Assembly: GCA_003427395.1 (NCBI GenBank)
Contig: BFEA01000139.1
Location: 1,412,181 to 1,449,707 of the forward strand
Direction of reading: 5' to 3'
DNA from: Chara braunii
Lineage: Eukaryota > Streptophyta > Charophyceae > Charales > Characeae
Length of the DNA stretch: 37,527 nt
Below, one piece after another: positions 18,136 through 28,929 of this stretch (within the stretch, counting starts at the first letter, position 1; every line of letters begins with the position of its first letter). The notes beneath the pieces are model-generated. The model did not search any database and had not been told where the DNA came from. It saw only the letters and a program-made list of their open reading frames with translations. Made by a program: the position numbers and the translations under genes.

Positions 18136-18161
18136 AAAAATCTTTCAGCTATCCTTCCCAC

Positions 18162-19060
18162 TCAAGGATAAACATTCCATATAATCTTTAAAATATCTTT
18201 CACTCAAAGATGGGTCCCAATAAGACCATCAACCGTTTAGGCCGCCCTCGGGCATAACCTCTCTCTCAATATGATTTTCTGGGTTCTCTAAATCTCCCAG
18301 AAATCCTCCACTGATAATCACGCTTTCCTCACTTCATTGAACCCTCCCCGGTTCAAGCACTCTTCATTGACCCTTTTTGGCCACTCTTTCATTATACACA
18401 GTTAAGACTTCCCTTTTCGTATGCCAAATAGAATAAAAACAGAAAACCCCACCAATTCACCATGGTGAGAATGTCAATGACAACCAGAACATGCACGATT
18501 CTGCAACCGAGGAAAATCAAAACCCATACCAAGATGGTCCTTAGAAGAAAATCAGATTATCCCGAGTTTCCAAATCCTCACATGCCTCGAAATCATCACA
18601 AATTCACGTCTCAACCAGAAACAAATGACCTCGTATACCATACCTTATAAGTCATAAAAAACCGATATACACAAAACAATCCCAAGCGTTCCCGCAGAGG
18701 TGAAAGGATGTCAGCGTACGGACAATCAAACCTTACATGACCTCTACTTACATTCAACCAAGCCTATAATCAGTTTAGAGGGTGGATAGTCAAACTTGGA
18801 GCGTACGCACAGTCCCAAAAGTAAGGATTCTCATTCGAATTCAGAAATATACACAAGATTAAATCTATGTCTCATAAAACTTGGAGACTCAACTTAAAAG
18901 CGAAATGAGCAGATGATCATCTATCTGTCTAGCCGGTAGGTCTTTCGCACCGTCATAGCCTCTCAAATGTTTATTTATAAGTCGCTTCAAAACTATTGAC
19001 ACCATTCTATCGCTTTCTTGCTATGAGACAAATAAAATGGTGATAGTTATTGGGAGGAAC
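18162..19060. other. Non-coding stretch between gag and integrase remnants
   Basis: No recognisable domain in any frame. If the flanking gag and integrase pieces belong to one element, protease, RT, RNase H and the integrase core have been deleted here and replaced by unrelated AT-rich sequence. Confidence 0.5.
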
Positions 19061-20113
19061 CAAACTCTTACCTAAAGCACAACGGTCTCACCCCTTAACT
19101 CCTTCTCTTACCATCTTACATCTACGAGGGGTATGACCAGTCTTTCTGCAGCAAGCACATACTATCTTTGTCTGGCGGTCTCACATTCTCTTCATTCTAC
19201 GATCTGTTCTACTTTCAACAATAGGTGGGGTCATATCTACTTGCTTCTGTTTTCTTCGTCACCCTTTCTTCTCCTTACTCGGGACGTCAATTATCATCTC
19301 GCAGGTATGAGGTATAGTGTTTATGACTTCAATTTCCCCTGCTTTACCAATGCAGGCCCTCGCCCTGTTCTCTTCACCCCACTTATGATCTCGCTTAGAC
19401 TTCTTAACCTTCTCCTGGGGCTCACTTTCCGTATTCCCTCTGACACCTGCTACAATTTTTTTTGTGCCTTCATTAAGCCCGATCTTACGACAGCTTTGCT
19501 ACTCCTTTCTTTTCCTTGCTTTCCGCAGAGTATGACGTAGGTACTGATCGAAATCCCTCTGCTCAAAGTTCTATCGGATCTTATCCCATATTAGTCTTCC
19601 CTCTGTCCCTCGAACCAAGTCTCGTTGTTCGGCGTCAATAAAGTTCATGAGGAAGATAAAGTACTTGTCATGTTCAGACAACGCCCAGATCTTGCGCGAT
19701 GCGCGCTCATACTCCGCCAGGAAGTGCCATAGTGACACATAATTAAATCGATCTATCTTCTAAAGATCGTCTCTGGTCAATTGTTCCTCACCTAACCGGT
19801 ACTTATTCCACATGTCATTATAAAACTTCCTGCATGATAACCCTGCTCTTCTAACCAACCCACTGACTTCCTCCTTCCAGCTTATATGGATGTATTTTAT
19901 AACCTTCTTTAGCAACTGCTCCTCATTCCACTCGCAATGGGATGCTATCTGTTCAAACTTATCAAGGAAGTCAGAAACATGATAGCCCTTGAAGAAGTCG
20001 ATTTCAACCTTGGGTAGGTTGTATCGCTCCCAATCTTGCAGACCTAGCAGAGAGGCGAGTTCCTCGGCCCCAATCTTCCCTAAGAGTCTTCCATCTTGAG
20101 CTCCCTCGACCCC
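19060..20113 (-). pseudogene. Retrotransposon gag remnant with CCHC zinc knuckle
   Basis: The minus strand reads LLGLQDWERYNLPKVEIDFF, FLDKFEQIASHCEWNEEQLL and WKEEVSGLVRRAGLSCRKFY over 20113-19541, an LTR-retroelement gag-like region. In-frame TAG stops occur twice. About 380 bases further on, in a different frame, CACCRKTGHTPRRC (about 19118-19160) fits CX2CX4HX4C, the nucleocapsid knuckle. The order gag then knuckle agrees with the minus strand. The gag assignment rests on composition and context. Confidence 0.7.
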
Positions 20114-20119
20114 ATCACC

Positions 20120-20591
20120 TGTTGAACAACAACGAGCGGTGTTAGGGTCGAGACTCGAGAGGAGTTACGTATCTGAGTCAAAAATAAAATATACTCTACT
20201 AGATAACCCCGACACTTATCACGAGGGCGCACAAAAGAACCTATTCAGAACAACGGCGATACCGAAGAGATTCTTTAAACGAATATCCATTTAGATTAAA
20301 AAATAAATATTTACTGCTAGATCCCTTAGATCATAACTCAAGCACTAACCAAATATCACTTCTGTTATCAAGGAAGGACACAATATACATGTGTCATATA
20401 GGTGGATACTCCAACATGAATCCAGAATGCAGTACAACCCATGATAAATAATATATACATACAACAATAATCACAACACAATAGGCACAACCTATTGGCA
20501 AGGGTTGTAACTGAAGAGTACGACAAAAATTTATAAACAATAACATGAAGCCAACTCAACTGCCAATCATATAACAAGATAAACCTCAACA
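20120..20591. other. Non-coding stretch upstream of the gag remnant
   Basis: AT-rich, with no domain seen. By position it may be the leader of the gag-bearing element. Confidence 0.4.
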
Positions 20592-22970
20592 ACATATTTC
20601 ATATTTTATAAGGCAAAAATAGGACTAGCAATGAGTAAATAACATGATACAATTGTTACCCCTTCAACTCTTAAGCGAAGCATATATTACAGAGGGGCGG
20701 TGTAATCCTTATGAGATAACATCTTGACTCCTGAGCCCCGCTCTAAGGATCAAGCCTCACCGCAACCCTCTCTGATTCCAGCGCTTGCACCTTATCGACC
20801 CTATCATGGTCAGATGGACAACCCCATTCATACCTATCAGGGCAACGAACAACGATTCCGCACCCTCACAAATATGGTGGCCCTGCTTAACGGGGGACGA
20901 ACCTAGGTCGCTACTCCAGAACCGCTCTCACTAAGCAGTCGTTGTTCCACTTAGCCATTATAGTTTCGGCTAGGTGACAAGCCCCTTCCTCTCCTTTCAA
21001 CAGATAATATAATTACTCTTCTATCATAGGAAAGCTAACAACACCCCACTAATGAACCAGGAACATAATTCCGGCGTGGGTCTCACTATTATTTTTTAGA
21101 CTGATAACTGCTTCCTTAAGCTTCAACGAGGGAGTAACAATTCTAAAAGGCACTTCCATTGAGAACAACTATATACGCTGACTTACTTCCTTGAGGAAGA
21201 ATCACCTTCCCAAACAAAATACAAAAAAACGCATATATAGCAACAACCAGATAACAATTGTGATAAAAAAACATAAATATACATATATATTACACATACT
21301 TAAAACATAAGTCTCTCTTCATGTGAGCCAAAATGCTAGCTAAGTAACCACTACCTCTTAAACTTTATCGGTAGCTATATCTATACAATCCCCTAAGTGA
21401 TTCATCTCATCATCAACTGACAACCTTTGAATATCAATGCATAATATTTATTGCAGTACCTATCGTACCATAACTCAGTCTCGGCTCAAGGAAATACCTT
21501 TGCAATCAAACCCCTCACTTCGCACTCATCAGTCAACCCCTCATCCGCGTCGCTCATGTATCAGAAGCCTCCTCTAAAACGACACTCTACTGACCAAGGG
21601 GGAGATGCATCAACTTAACGTCTTTTCCTCCCAAAGCAGGCTTAACATATCACTTACGTAATGAGTCACTATCCACGTAGCTTTTGGCAGTTATCAACTG
21701 AGCTTGCTTCGGTAGTGGACATACCCAACAATGCAGATACTGCCTCAACTCAACCAAGGCCGCATCAAACATGCCACGTATCGTTCAATTATCAAAAGAT
21801 ACTTAGGATAACGAGGTGTTTGTTGAGACCACTATTATATGCGTCAGAGTACTTAAGCGTATAGCTAAACATTTCCTTCCTCAAGTGAATCGCGTATACG
21901 CTAATAATCAACACTTCACACTAAAGCCATAGTTTTAAGACAACCCCAAAGATAGTCAAGGTATCAAGCAATCGACCTTATACGTCCAAAGAAAGCTTCT
22001 CCTTTTGCCTAATTCTCACTTTCTCATACCCGGATGTCGTTCCACCAGGGACAACGGCATGCAACCATTATCGCCGGCAACGACGCCACCTGTTGAGCGC
22101 ATCGGTCCGACACCGCACAAGGCAGCGCGAGACCCTCCCGACCGCGTCACGCAGGAGTTGGTTTAAATCCTTGTCGTGAATATACATGGAGCTTCCGCAA
22201 GTCGCTCCGGCCGAGTGGGCCAACCATACTTCTCGCGAGCCTCTATGACAGGATAGGGCCTACGCGAGGCACGACTTACCTTCACCTTACGGGAGTTGTC
22301 ACCTCCCTTCGGTGGGTGTATGCCCGCCGAGAATCCAGTCCACAGTACGAAAGCTGATTAGTTGCAATCGCAGAGGTGGACCAGCCGAGGGCGTTTCTCG
22401 TTCGCTGTAGCATAGGGGGTACGCGTGGCAGTACGCCTCTATCGGACCCGCACGCGAACCAACGTCTTGGGGGGGCTGAGGTCCCAAGTGCGACTCATCG
22501 TCGGTCGACTAGGACGCATCCCACACACCACGCGCACACCACTCTAAAGAACATAAAAATAAAAACAAACACACATATACATACATATACAGGACAAACA
22601 AAACAAACAACGCGACAACACTCCTAGTCCCTTAGTAGCCAACCCATAACTCTCCGACACGGAAATCAGATAGGTGACGCTCGTGAGACTTAGTGTAAAA
22701 CCGCGCAGACGCAGGGCTAACTCTTATCGACTCGCAATGCAAGCATACGCAAGCAGTCGCAATGTTGATGTACTATGCAGTACCCATACTCATGCGGTCC
22801 TCGTTAATCTCGAGGGTCGCATTCGACACTCAATTGTCGGCTGACACGCGCCTTGAGGGAATGATCTCTCAACGTTGGACAACCGCCAAGTGCGGTTGAA
22901 AACCACACCCTCTTCTGCACCCTGCGGAGAGTGGGTGGTACACAGGTTCATACCTGTGGTGACAATCGTC
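20592..22970. repeat. 2.38-kb segment duplicated at 5788-8166
   Basis: This copy joins its flanks without N or adapter, so it is taken as the real location. The left 1.4 kb is AT-rich and non-coding. The right kilobase is GC-rich and includes the module at 22089-22515. A perfect hairpin CACAGGT-TCAT-ACCTGTG lies near 22942-22959. No protein domain was found. Confidence 0.85.
22089..22515 (-). mobile_element. Dispersed module Y, copy 1 (match at 31263-31713)
   Basis: On the minus strand GTCCTAGTCGACCGACG starts a segment alignable along its length with 31263-31713. Shared blocks include CAGCGAACGA, GGTAAGTCGTGCC, CCTATCCTGTC, AACTCCTGCGTGAC and CCGATGCGCTC. The conserved AAG|GTAAGT could be a 5' splice site. 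It may be an LTR or leader of a retroelement. Confidence 0.7.
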
Positions 22971-22999
22971 TCGTCCTGGAGACCAACTTTATCATCCAG

Positions 23000-23870
23000 G
23001 GTCTTGAAAGAAGTCAAGGGGCTTGACTTTGACGACTGCCACAGACTACAACGTCCAACCATAAAAATCAATAAGCAAAATCACTCAGTAAATAAACAAG
23101 CATCCCAATACTCATATATCAAATAAGATATCGAGATAAAGTAAAAGAAGGGGAAACATAAACCCATCAGGTATGCAGATCGTGCAATACATGGTTGTCA
23201 TTCTCACTGTCTCCAAAGTACGACCAATATACCAAGCTCCAAAATATTAACCTGCATAAAACATAGGCACACACAATAGTCACATTGTCATACACCAATG
23301 TGGTCAACTTTATTGTTCCCTGTAACTCACACCACGCCTCACACACTCAAGCCTCAGTCATAATCCAACTTTCCATAAATCTCATAAGTTTTTTATAATG
23401 ACCATTTAAAAGAAGTTCGGTTAAAACTGTCAAAGAAACATATCAAATCTCAGGGCTAAGGCAATCGAGTTGAGGTACAGGCGTAAGCAAAGTTGTGTCG
23501 TGAGCCGACAAGTCGACGATCAACCAACCGACCTGTTATCAGTGATAACACTGTTATCAGTGATAACACTGTTATCAGTGATAACAGAAGATGATCCTTG
23601 CAGGATCAAGCTGAAACAAGTCAAAATCCTAAATCGAATGACCAAAGAAGACTTGTATCATACGACAGGTCAATGTCAAAGTTAAATCGTTAATGTATGG
23701 AGATTAAACCCCCATGACACGTTCTCACTCAGGACTCTCCTGACAGCCAAGCCTAGGTCTACCTCTAAGCCAGTGCCCAAAGAAAGGTAGACCTATGGCA
23801 GAATATCCCCCATACAGAGTGAATCACCAGAGTCGCCACCTGTCAAAATATAATCTATCTCCCCTAAACT
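23000..23870. other. Non-coding stretch with a triple palindrome
   Basis: No coding similarity. The only distinctive content is the palindrome array at 23533-23586. Confidence 0.5.
23533..23586. repeat. Three tandem 18-bp palindromes
   Basis: CTGTTATCAGTGATAACA repeats exactly three times. Each unit is a near-perfect palindrome, TGTTATCA-G-TGATAACA. Confidence 0.95.
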
Positions 23871-24395
23871 AGAAAAATTTCGGCAGCGCTTCCCATAGGA
23901 AAAGTGTCACCGCAGAATTTATATGAGCCTAAATATGAAAACAACAATAATCTTCAACCTTCCAAAATCAAATTTTGTCGAACTTCCTGAATTAGCAAAA
24001 ATTTGGGTAGCACTCCCTTTAGAAAAGAAGACTTCCCAAATTTTTACTAAGCCATATATCAAAATCAGACAAGTTGAACTTTTGAAAAGTCAAATTTTAA
24101 CTAACTCTATAGTAGAGAAAGTAGCTTACCAAAATTTATATAAAGACAAGTTCAGAATCTAAAGATGACTTTGACTTCCCAAGGTCCAATTTTATCTAAC
24201 TCCCTGAATTAGCAAAAAATTGGGCAGCACTCCTTTTAAAAAAGGAGACTCTCCAGACTTTTACTAAGTCATATACAAAAGTCAGACAAACTGAACATTG
24301 AAAAGACAAAATCTGACAAACTCCTTGGTTTTGTAAAGATTTTGGCAGCGCTTCCCGTAGAGAAAGTGGCTTCCCAATATTTATACAAGACCAAG
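23870..24395. repeat. ~118-bp tandem repeat, five diverged copies
   Basis: A core like GGCAGCGCTTCCCNTAG followed by AAAGTGGCTTCCCAA and an AT-rich linker recurs at about 23882, 24004, 24105, 24221 and 24342. Linkers share CAAATTTTNNCNAACT and CTGAATTAGCAAAAATTT. In several copies the core can form a short hairpin; one copy is perfect (CTCCTTTT-AA-AAAAGGAG, about 24230). Confidence 0.75.
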
Positions 24396-24700
24396 TATAA
24401 TAAAAGATCTCAGAAAATGCAGAAATTGACCTAAGTAAAAATAAACTTAGCTTAGAAAATGCAGGCTCAGAAAATGCAAGAATTGAAACTAACTCCTATA
24501 ACTCTAGCACGTGGCGAGCAACTAAAGCAACTACCTGTCAAACTGGAACTCAAACCAAGTACTAATCTCACTCAGCCACATGCAAGCCAAACCACAAAGG
24601 TAAGTACTCTCACCATCCCCAAGTCAACCTCGACAAACAGTAGTTCGTAATCTTTTATTGATTTATCCCCTTATACCGAGCTTACATAAGGCATAAAGTT

Positions 24701-25351
24701 AGACTGCCCAAACTTATGGGAACCTGCCTAGCTCAACCATAGAATATACAAAAACACAGGGCACAACAACTTTTCTCTTCTTTGAGCATATGACTAGGCC
24801 ACCCTAGTCGGCCTAAATTGTTTAAGTATTCAAGTTATATATAATTGTCTGCACTTTGTCTTTTAAGGCAACATACGACTGAACCGGTCATCTTAAATTA
24901 AGATTCAGCCTTTCCCTTCTTACCACAAGTTTATTCTTAATTAATATTTTCTTCAGTTTGTGATAAACTATAGTCAGACCACCCAAACTTATGGAACCCT
25001 GTCTGACTAGCCTGTTCATAGATAGAATAATAGTAAGTATAGCAAGTTATAGCCTTCTGGTTCCAGCATGTGCGTGACATTGGACCCAGACCACCCAAAC
25101 TTATGGGAACCTGTCTGGTCCTCAGCTTGATTCATTCTCTTAAAGCCAAAGCAGAAAGAAACCAAAAGAACCCCAAAGTAAACAAGGCGACCAAGCCACC
25201 TAACTTATGGAACATGCCTGGTCCCTGAAAAGTCATTCAAAGTCAGCCCTCACAAATCAAAGCAACCAGACCACCCAAACTTATGGGAACATGTCTGGTC
25301 CTTCACGCAATGGAAAATAAACATAGCACTGAGCCCTCCAAACTTATGGAG
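24701..25351. repeat. Hairpin family around CCCAAACTTATGGG
   Basis: Six copies of CNNAACTTATGG, mostly CCCAAACTTATGGG, lie at about 24707, 24982, 25093, 25198, 25273 and 25336. Most are bracketed by complementary arms: TAGTCAGAC/GTCTGACTA at 24971 and 25001, CAGAC/GTCTG at 25087 and 25113, and ACCAGAC/GTCTGGT at 25265 and 25293. One copy pairs inside instead, CTCCA/TGGAG. A related hairpin, GACTAGG-CCAC-CCTAGTC, is at 24792-24809. Confidence 0.85.
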
Positions 25352-25399
25352 ACTCTCCCAGCCTTTGATTGACCCAGTCAGACACAAGCAATACCACCT

Positions 25400-27084
25400 T
25401 CCTCCCACCTTTCCTCCAGAGGCAATCCCACAATCTACTTTCAGTCAAACAATAAAAACTGAAACTGACATTGTGCATACATTCCTTTATTCAAGTCTTG
25501 TTTGTGTCCTGAAGTCAAACTGAAAGTCAAAGTAGGGATGCACACAGTATACTCAGTCAAAACATAACAAGGAATGCAGATAGGGGTTATACTGGGTTTA
25601 TGGAAGGAAAGCAATGGTTACACCTTTATTCCCTGCCTCCAGAACTCCTCCTGAGTTCCGGCAGAGCTCCCGCAATCGATGGGTTGACTCCCCATAGAGT
25701 CTTGTTGCGGTCCTACGGGTTGCAATCCCGCCTGCCGCCTTCCTCTCAGAATAGGACTAGACTTACAGTAAGAGGGCAGAAGTAGTGGTTTGAAACTCTC
25801 GAGATACAGGAGAGGGACAAACTCAACTCCCAGTAGAGGGCCTTGTTACCTTCGTGCGCCTGAGGGCCCCGCAATGGCGGCCAAAAGTGACAACTTGGTC
25901 AACTAAAGTCAAACGCCGCAATTAACCCTCTAACGACCTCCTAGTTCACAATGGTAGCCCTCTTCCGTAACTTTCCTACTTCCTGCGGCAATAACCTCCC
26001 TCCTTGCAGCCCAACCATCCCCCCTTTCATGCTATACCTTCGTTTCCCGTAGTGAAACTGCAGTCACACGGCTCTAAACGGTTATACTCAAAGCAGTGCA
26101 ACCGTCCGCAGTAGTCTCAGCAACCGCGGTTGCAGCACAACAGCCGAGGCGACCTGCGGAGCCCACAACAAAAGGGCAATAAGGAATACTGCAGTTTTCG
26201 ATTCATTGTCAACAACAGTCTTCCCTAGCGCATCAGCAAACAGTAGCGCTGACCTGCCCTTCCCAAACCTTGCCTGCGCCTGACTACTCTGTGAGGCCGT
26301 CTTCGGAAGAACTTGGACCAGCGGGTCACAAGCAGCAGGGCAGCAGCGGGGCGCAAACGAGGTCGCCCACACATCCAACACAGAGCAAAGCAGTGCGCGA
26401 CCCACTCATATCACAATTGAGCATGCAAATTGTTGGTTCCCACCGCCTACTGAGCCAGGGAGTCACTCCGACAAACATCCGTCATCACCTACAAGCAAGA
26501 CATACACTCCGAACCGAGCGGCCCCTATCTTAGATGTGCCTGGCTCGATGGGTGGCAGACTCCCTGATCCCGCTTCCTTCTCTGCTTAGGTAAGTGACTT
26601 CTCCCCCCCCCCCCCCCCCTGCTGTCGGGGTAAAAACCCTGACAAGGGTATCTGCCCGGTGTTTTTCAATGTCAGACGATTTCCGACTTAGTGAATGGTT
26701 ATTCGGGCTTCATAACTTGATGAGATGGGATTATCTGCCAAAAGTTTATTCAAACCTGACCTATGACCGAGAAACGAAAACTTTTTAGAACCCTAGTCCG
26801 GACGTCTGCGGCATCCGAGAGTAGTGGCAGTGACTGGACGTGCTTCGCTTGTTGAGATCGCAGAGGAATGTGCGGACATGGGAACGCTAAAGTCCGACCT
26901 ATTCTACCTAACAGCCGTGCGATTCAGGGCTTAAGTAGGCTAAAAAGGGGGATGCGCCGGGTATAGGGCCGCGGCGCAGGAGGAATAGGAAGCTTTTTCT
27001 AGGTCGCGTGGATGGACATCGAGCTAGAGGGTTGACAGGCCGATGTCGAGGTCACGCGACCAACCGACAGGCACGACCTGCTAG
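25400..27084. other. Non-coding stretch, no gene recognised
   Basis: Short frames occur on both strands but none has a known domain or a better start than chance. An 18-base poly-C run sits at about 26602-26619. Confidence 0.5.
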
Positions 27085-27180
27085 TAAAGCCTATTAGGCT
27101 TCAGGCAGGCAAGGCCTGCTGGGCCTTAGGCCAGGCAGGCAAGGCCACAGGCAGGCGGGGCCTGCAAGGCCACCGGCAAG
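27085..27180. repeat. AGGCAGGCAAGGCC-type GC repeat
   Basis: CAGGCAGGCAAGGCC and shortened forms recur four or five times, separated by GGCC-rich joins. The tract can fold on itself. Confidence 0.8.
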
Positions 27181-27222
27181 GGCAGACTCTTCTTATAGAG
27201 GAGCAGCTCCTACCTCTACCGT

Positions 27223-27300
27223 GGTAAGAGCTAGCCCAGTAGGTACCTGTACTTGACTCTTACCCCACTGATATGAGGATCGAATCTCACTCGATGTACC
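27223..27300 (+). mobile_element. tRNA-like Pol III head
   Basis: A perfect A box, TAGCCCAGTAGG (27232-27243), and a B-box-like GGATCGAATCT (27277-27287) lie at tRNA spacing. GGTA and TACC at the ends can pair. The cloverleaf is incomplete, so this is a tRNA-derived element head and not a tRNA gene. A transcript starting here would run into the U6 fragment and its T run at 27454. Confidence 0.6.
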
Positions 27301-27397
27301 GCCGAGCTAGCTCCTTTTGGAGCCAGCCGCCAGACATTCGGCGCAGCTAATCCCGGTCGTGCGATCGTGAGATCACATGGCTGAGATCAACCGCGCG

Positions 27398-27460
27398 GAT
27401 CGAGGATGGTCCCTGCGCAAGGATGACACACATAAATCGAGAAATGGTCCAAATTTTTTT
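27398..27460 (+). pseudogene. U6 snRNA 3' half with poly-T terminator
   Basis: CCCTGCGCAAGGATGACACA, CATAAATCGAGAAATGG and TCCAAATTTTTTT match the 3' end of plant U6 snRNA almost perfectly, including the terminator. The upstream 20 bases resemble the AGATTAGCATGG block with changes. The ACAGAGA box and 5' stem are absent. It is therefore a 5'-truncated copy, probably retroposed or captured by the element that starts at 27223. Confidence 0.88.
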
Positions 27461-28659
27461 CTTTTCGATCCCGGTAGGGATCGAACTTGGGCCTGGATTC
27501 AACAGTTCGTGGGTTCCCCACGAACATGATGTGACGGAAAAGAGAAAAAAAAGGGTAAAAAAAAAGAAAAAAAAATGACGAAGGAAAAGAACGAAGCGCC
27601 AGTTGGCGCTACAGGAACTGATGGGGACTTGCAGTCCCCATAGACTGAGACAGGCGCCCGTTTTATGGGTTGCCTCTTTGTTTCGGCTAAGTTTTTTTTT
27701 TTTTTTTATTTAATTTCCTTAAATTTTTAGAGTGTTTTCTTAGATTAGATTTTGTTTGTGTTGGATTCGTGCCCGTTCGTTCAATGAACGGGCTGACTCG
27801 TCGTTGGCAGGATGAGCAGCTGGGAATGAATCTTTAGCCCGAATACGGGCATGTGCACTTTCGGCCAGCCACAGTGGCTGTGCCTACAAAGAAGTGTGGC
27901 GCCCGTTGAAATGGGCACTGTGCCAGACTGTTTCGTCGGACTTCCACCGACTCATCAGGAGGTTGAACCTCGACAGTCCATCCCAGGATGGGCAAAATCG
28001 AATGAATCTTCTACTAGAACATGGAGAGATACTGCGACTACTACGACTACTACGACTTCTACTACCATTGGAGAGAGGAACGACCAATAGGTAAGTTTCT
28101 CACCATATGGCTCCTCCCTCTGTGCCCGTTCACGGGCTGCAGAGTGTCGCCCGCACCTGGCTCTGTGGGCGTCTGGGTACGGGTGTGTTAGGTAAGAGGG
28201 AAAATGAAGCCCCTGTTGAGCTTGACTTTAGTTCAGCTCTCTGAAATGACGAGGCATGGGGGAGGCTGCTCGTTTTAACGAGCTTTAAAATTTTTTTTTT
28301 GCCCTTGTGTGCGTGTGCATCTGGCCGTTGTCGGGGCCAGGTTCTCAGGTGGTTTTCTGCACTTTGTGCAGCAAACCAACTAGGGAGCCGGCTCTGAGTC
28401 TGGCCGGACTTAGGGGGATGATGCATTGCTGAGGCCTAGCCTCAGCAATAGCAGATCAACAAGGGAGCGGCTGGATACAACCACCACTTGCTGCACAAAA
28501 GACAGGAAGAAAGCCAGGTCCTTTTTCTAATGGATGGACCTGGTCTTTTGGACTATGCGGATAAGATAGAGGCCCTTGATCCCATTTGGAAATAAAGGGC
28601 CCAGCCTGAGCTCGAATTTTTGGCTGAGGGTTCAGGCTGCTACCACCACCTCTCTCAAC

Positions 28660-28667
28660 TATAAAAG
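28660..28667 (+). promoter_or_regulatory. Candidate TATA box
   Basis: CTCTCAACTATAAAAGCAGC is a good TATA-box context. It is followed about 25-30 bases on by CAAACTTG and then GC-poor leader-like DNA. No clear gene follows, so it may be the promoter of a retroelement or a non-coding transcript. Confidence 0.4.
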
Positions 28668-28929
28668 CAGCCCACTGCCCCCAACTGCCTCAAACTTGTA
28701 AGGCAGTGATGCTGTTCATTTGCTGGAAAGCAAATGCTGCATCTGCTAAGGGGAGAGGCTGTTGGAGTCTAGCATTGAGGGAGAAGGCTGAGGGAGAATG
28801 GTGGTTTGCAAGTAAGGGGGAAACAATGTTGGAGGAGGATAGGCCAGGGCAGCCACAGCCAAGGATTGGAGGCTCTTTGCCCCACCCTTATGCTGGTGCT
28901 GTGGATGACGGGCGGCATCAGGACCTCGA

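Larger units (their letters stand above)
27306..28736. repeat. Dense array of perfect short hairpins
   Basis: At least 13 perfect inverted repeats with arms of 7-11 bp lie here. Examples: TTCGATCCC at 27464, GTTCGTGGG at 27505, AGCGCCA at 27595, ATGGGGACT at 27621, GCCCGTTC at 27771, CAGCCAC at 27866, GCTCGTT at 28268, ATTGCTGAGGC at 28425, CCAGGTCC at 28514, GGCCCTT at 28571, CAGCCTGA at 28602, ACTGCCT at 28684, CATTTGCT at 28717. Loops are mostly 1-14 bases and at most 22. Several 5-6-bp hairpins lie between them. No ORF explains the pattern. Confidence 0.85.

Noticed and set aside
23533-23586. tet operator sites
   Set aside because: The core TATCAGTGATA equals that of tetO, but the flanks differ and no repressor gene or vector sequence is present. 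Chance resemblance of an 11-bp palindrome.
27463-27535. A third tRNA-like element on the minus strand (AGTTCGATCCC)
   Set aside because: A B-box-like sequence exists but no A box at the right distance. The sequence is explained by two perfect hairpins at 27464-27485 and 27505-27525.
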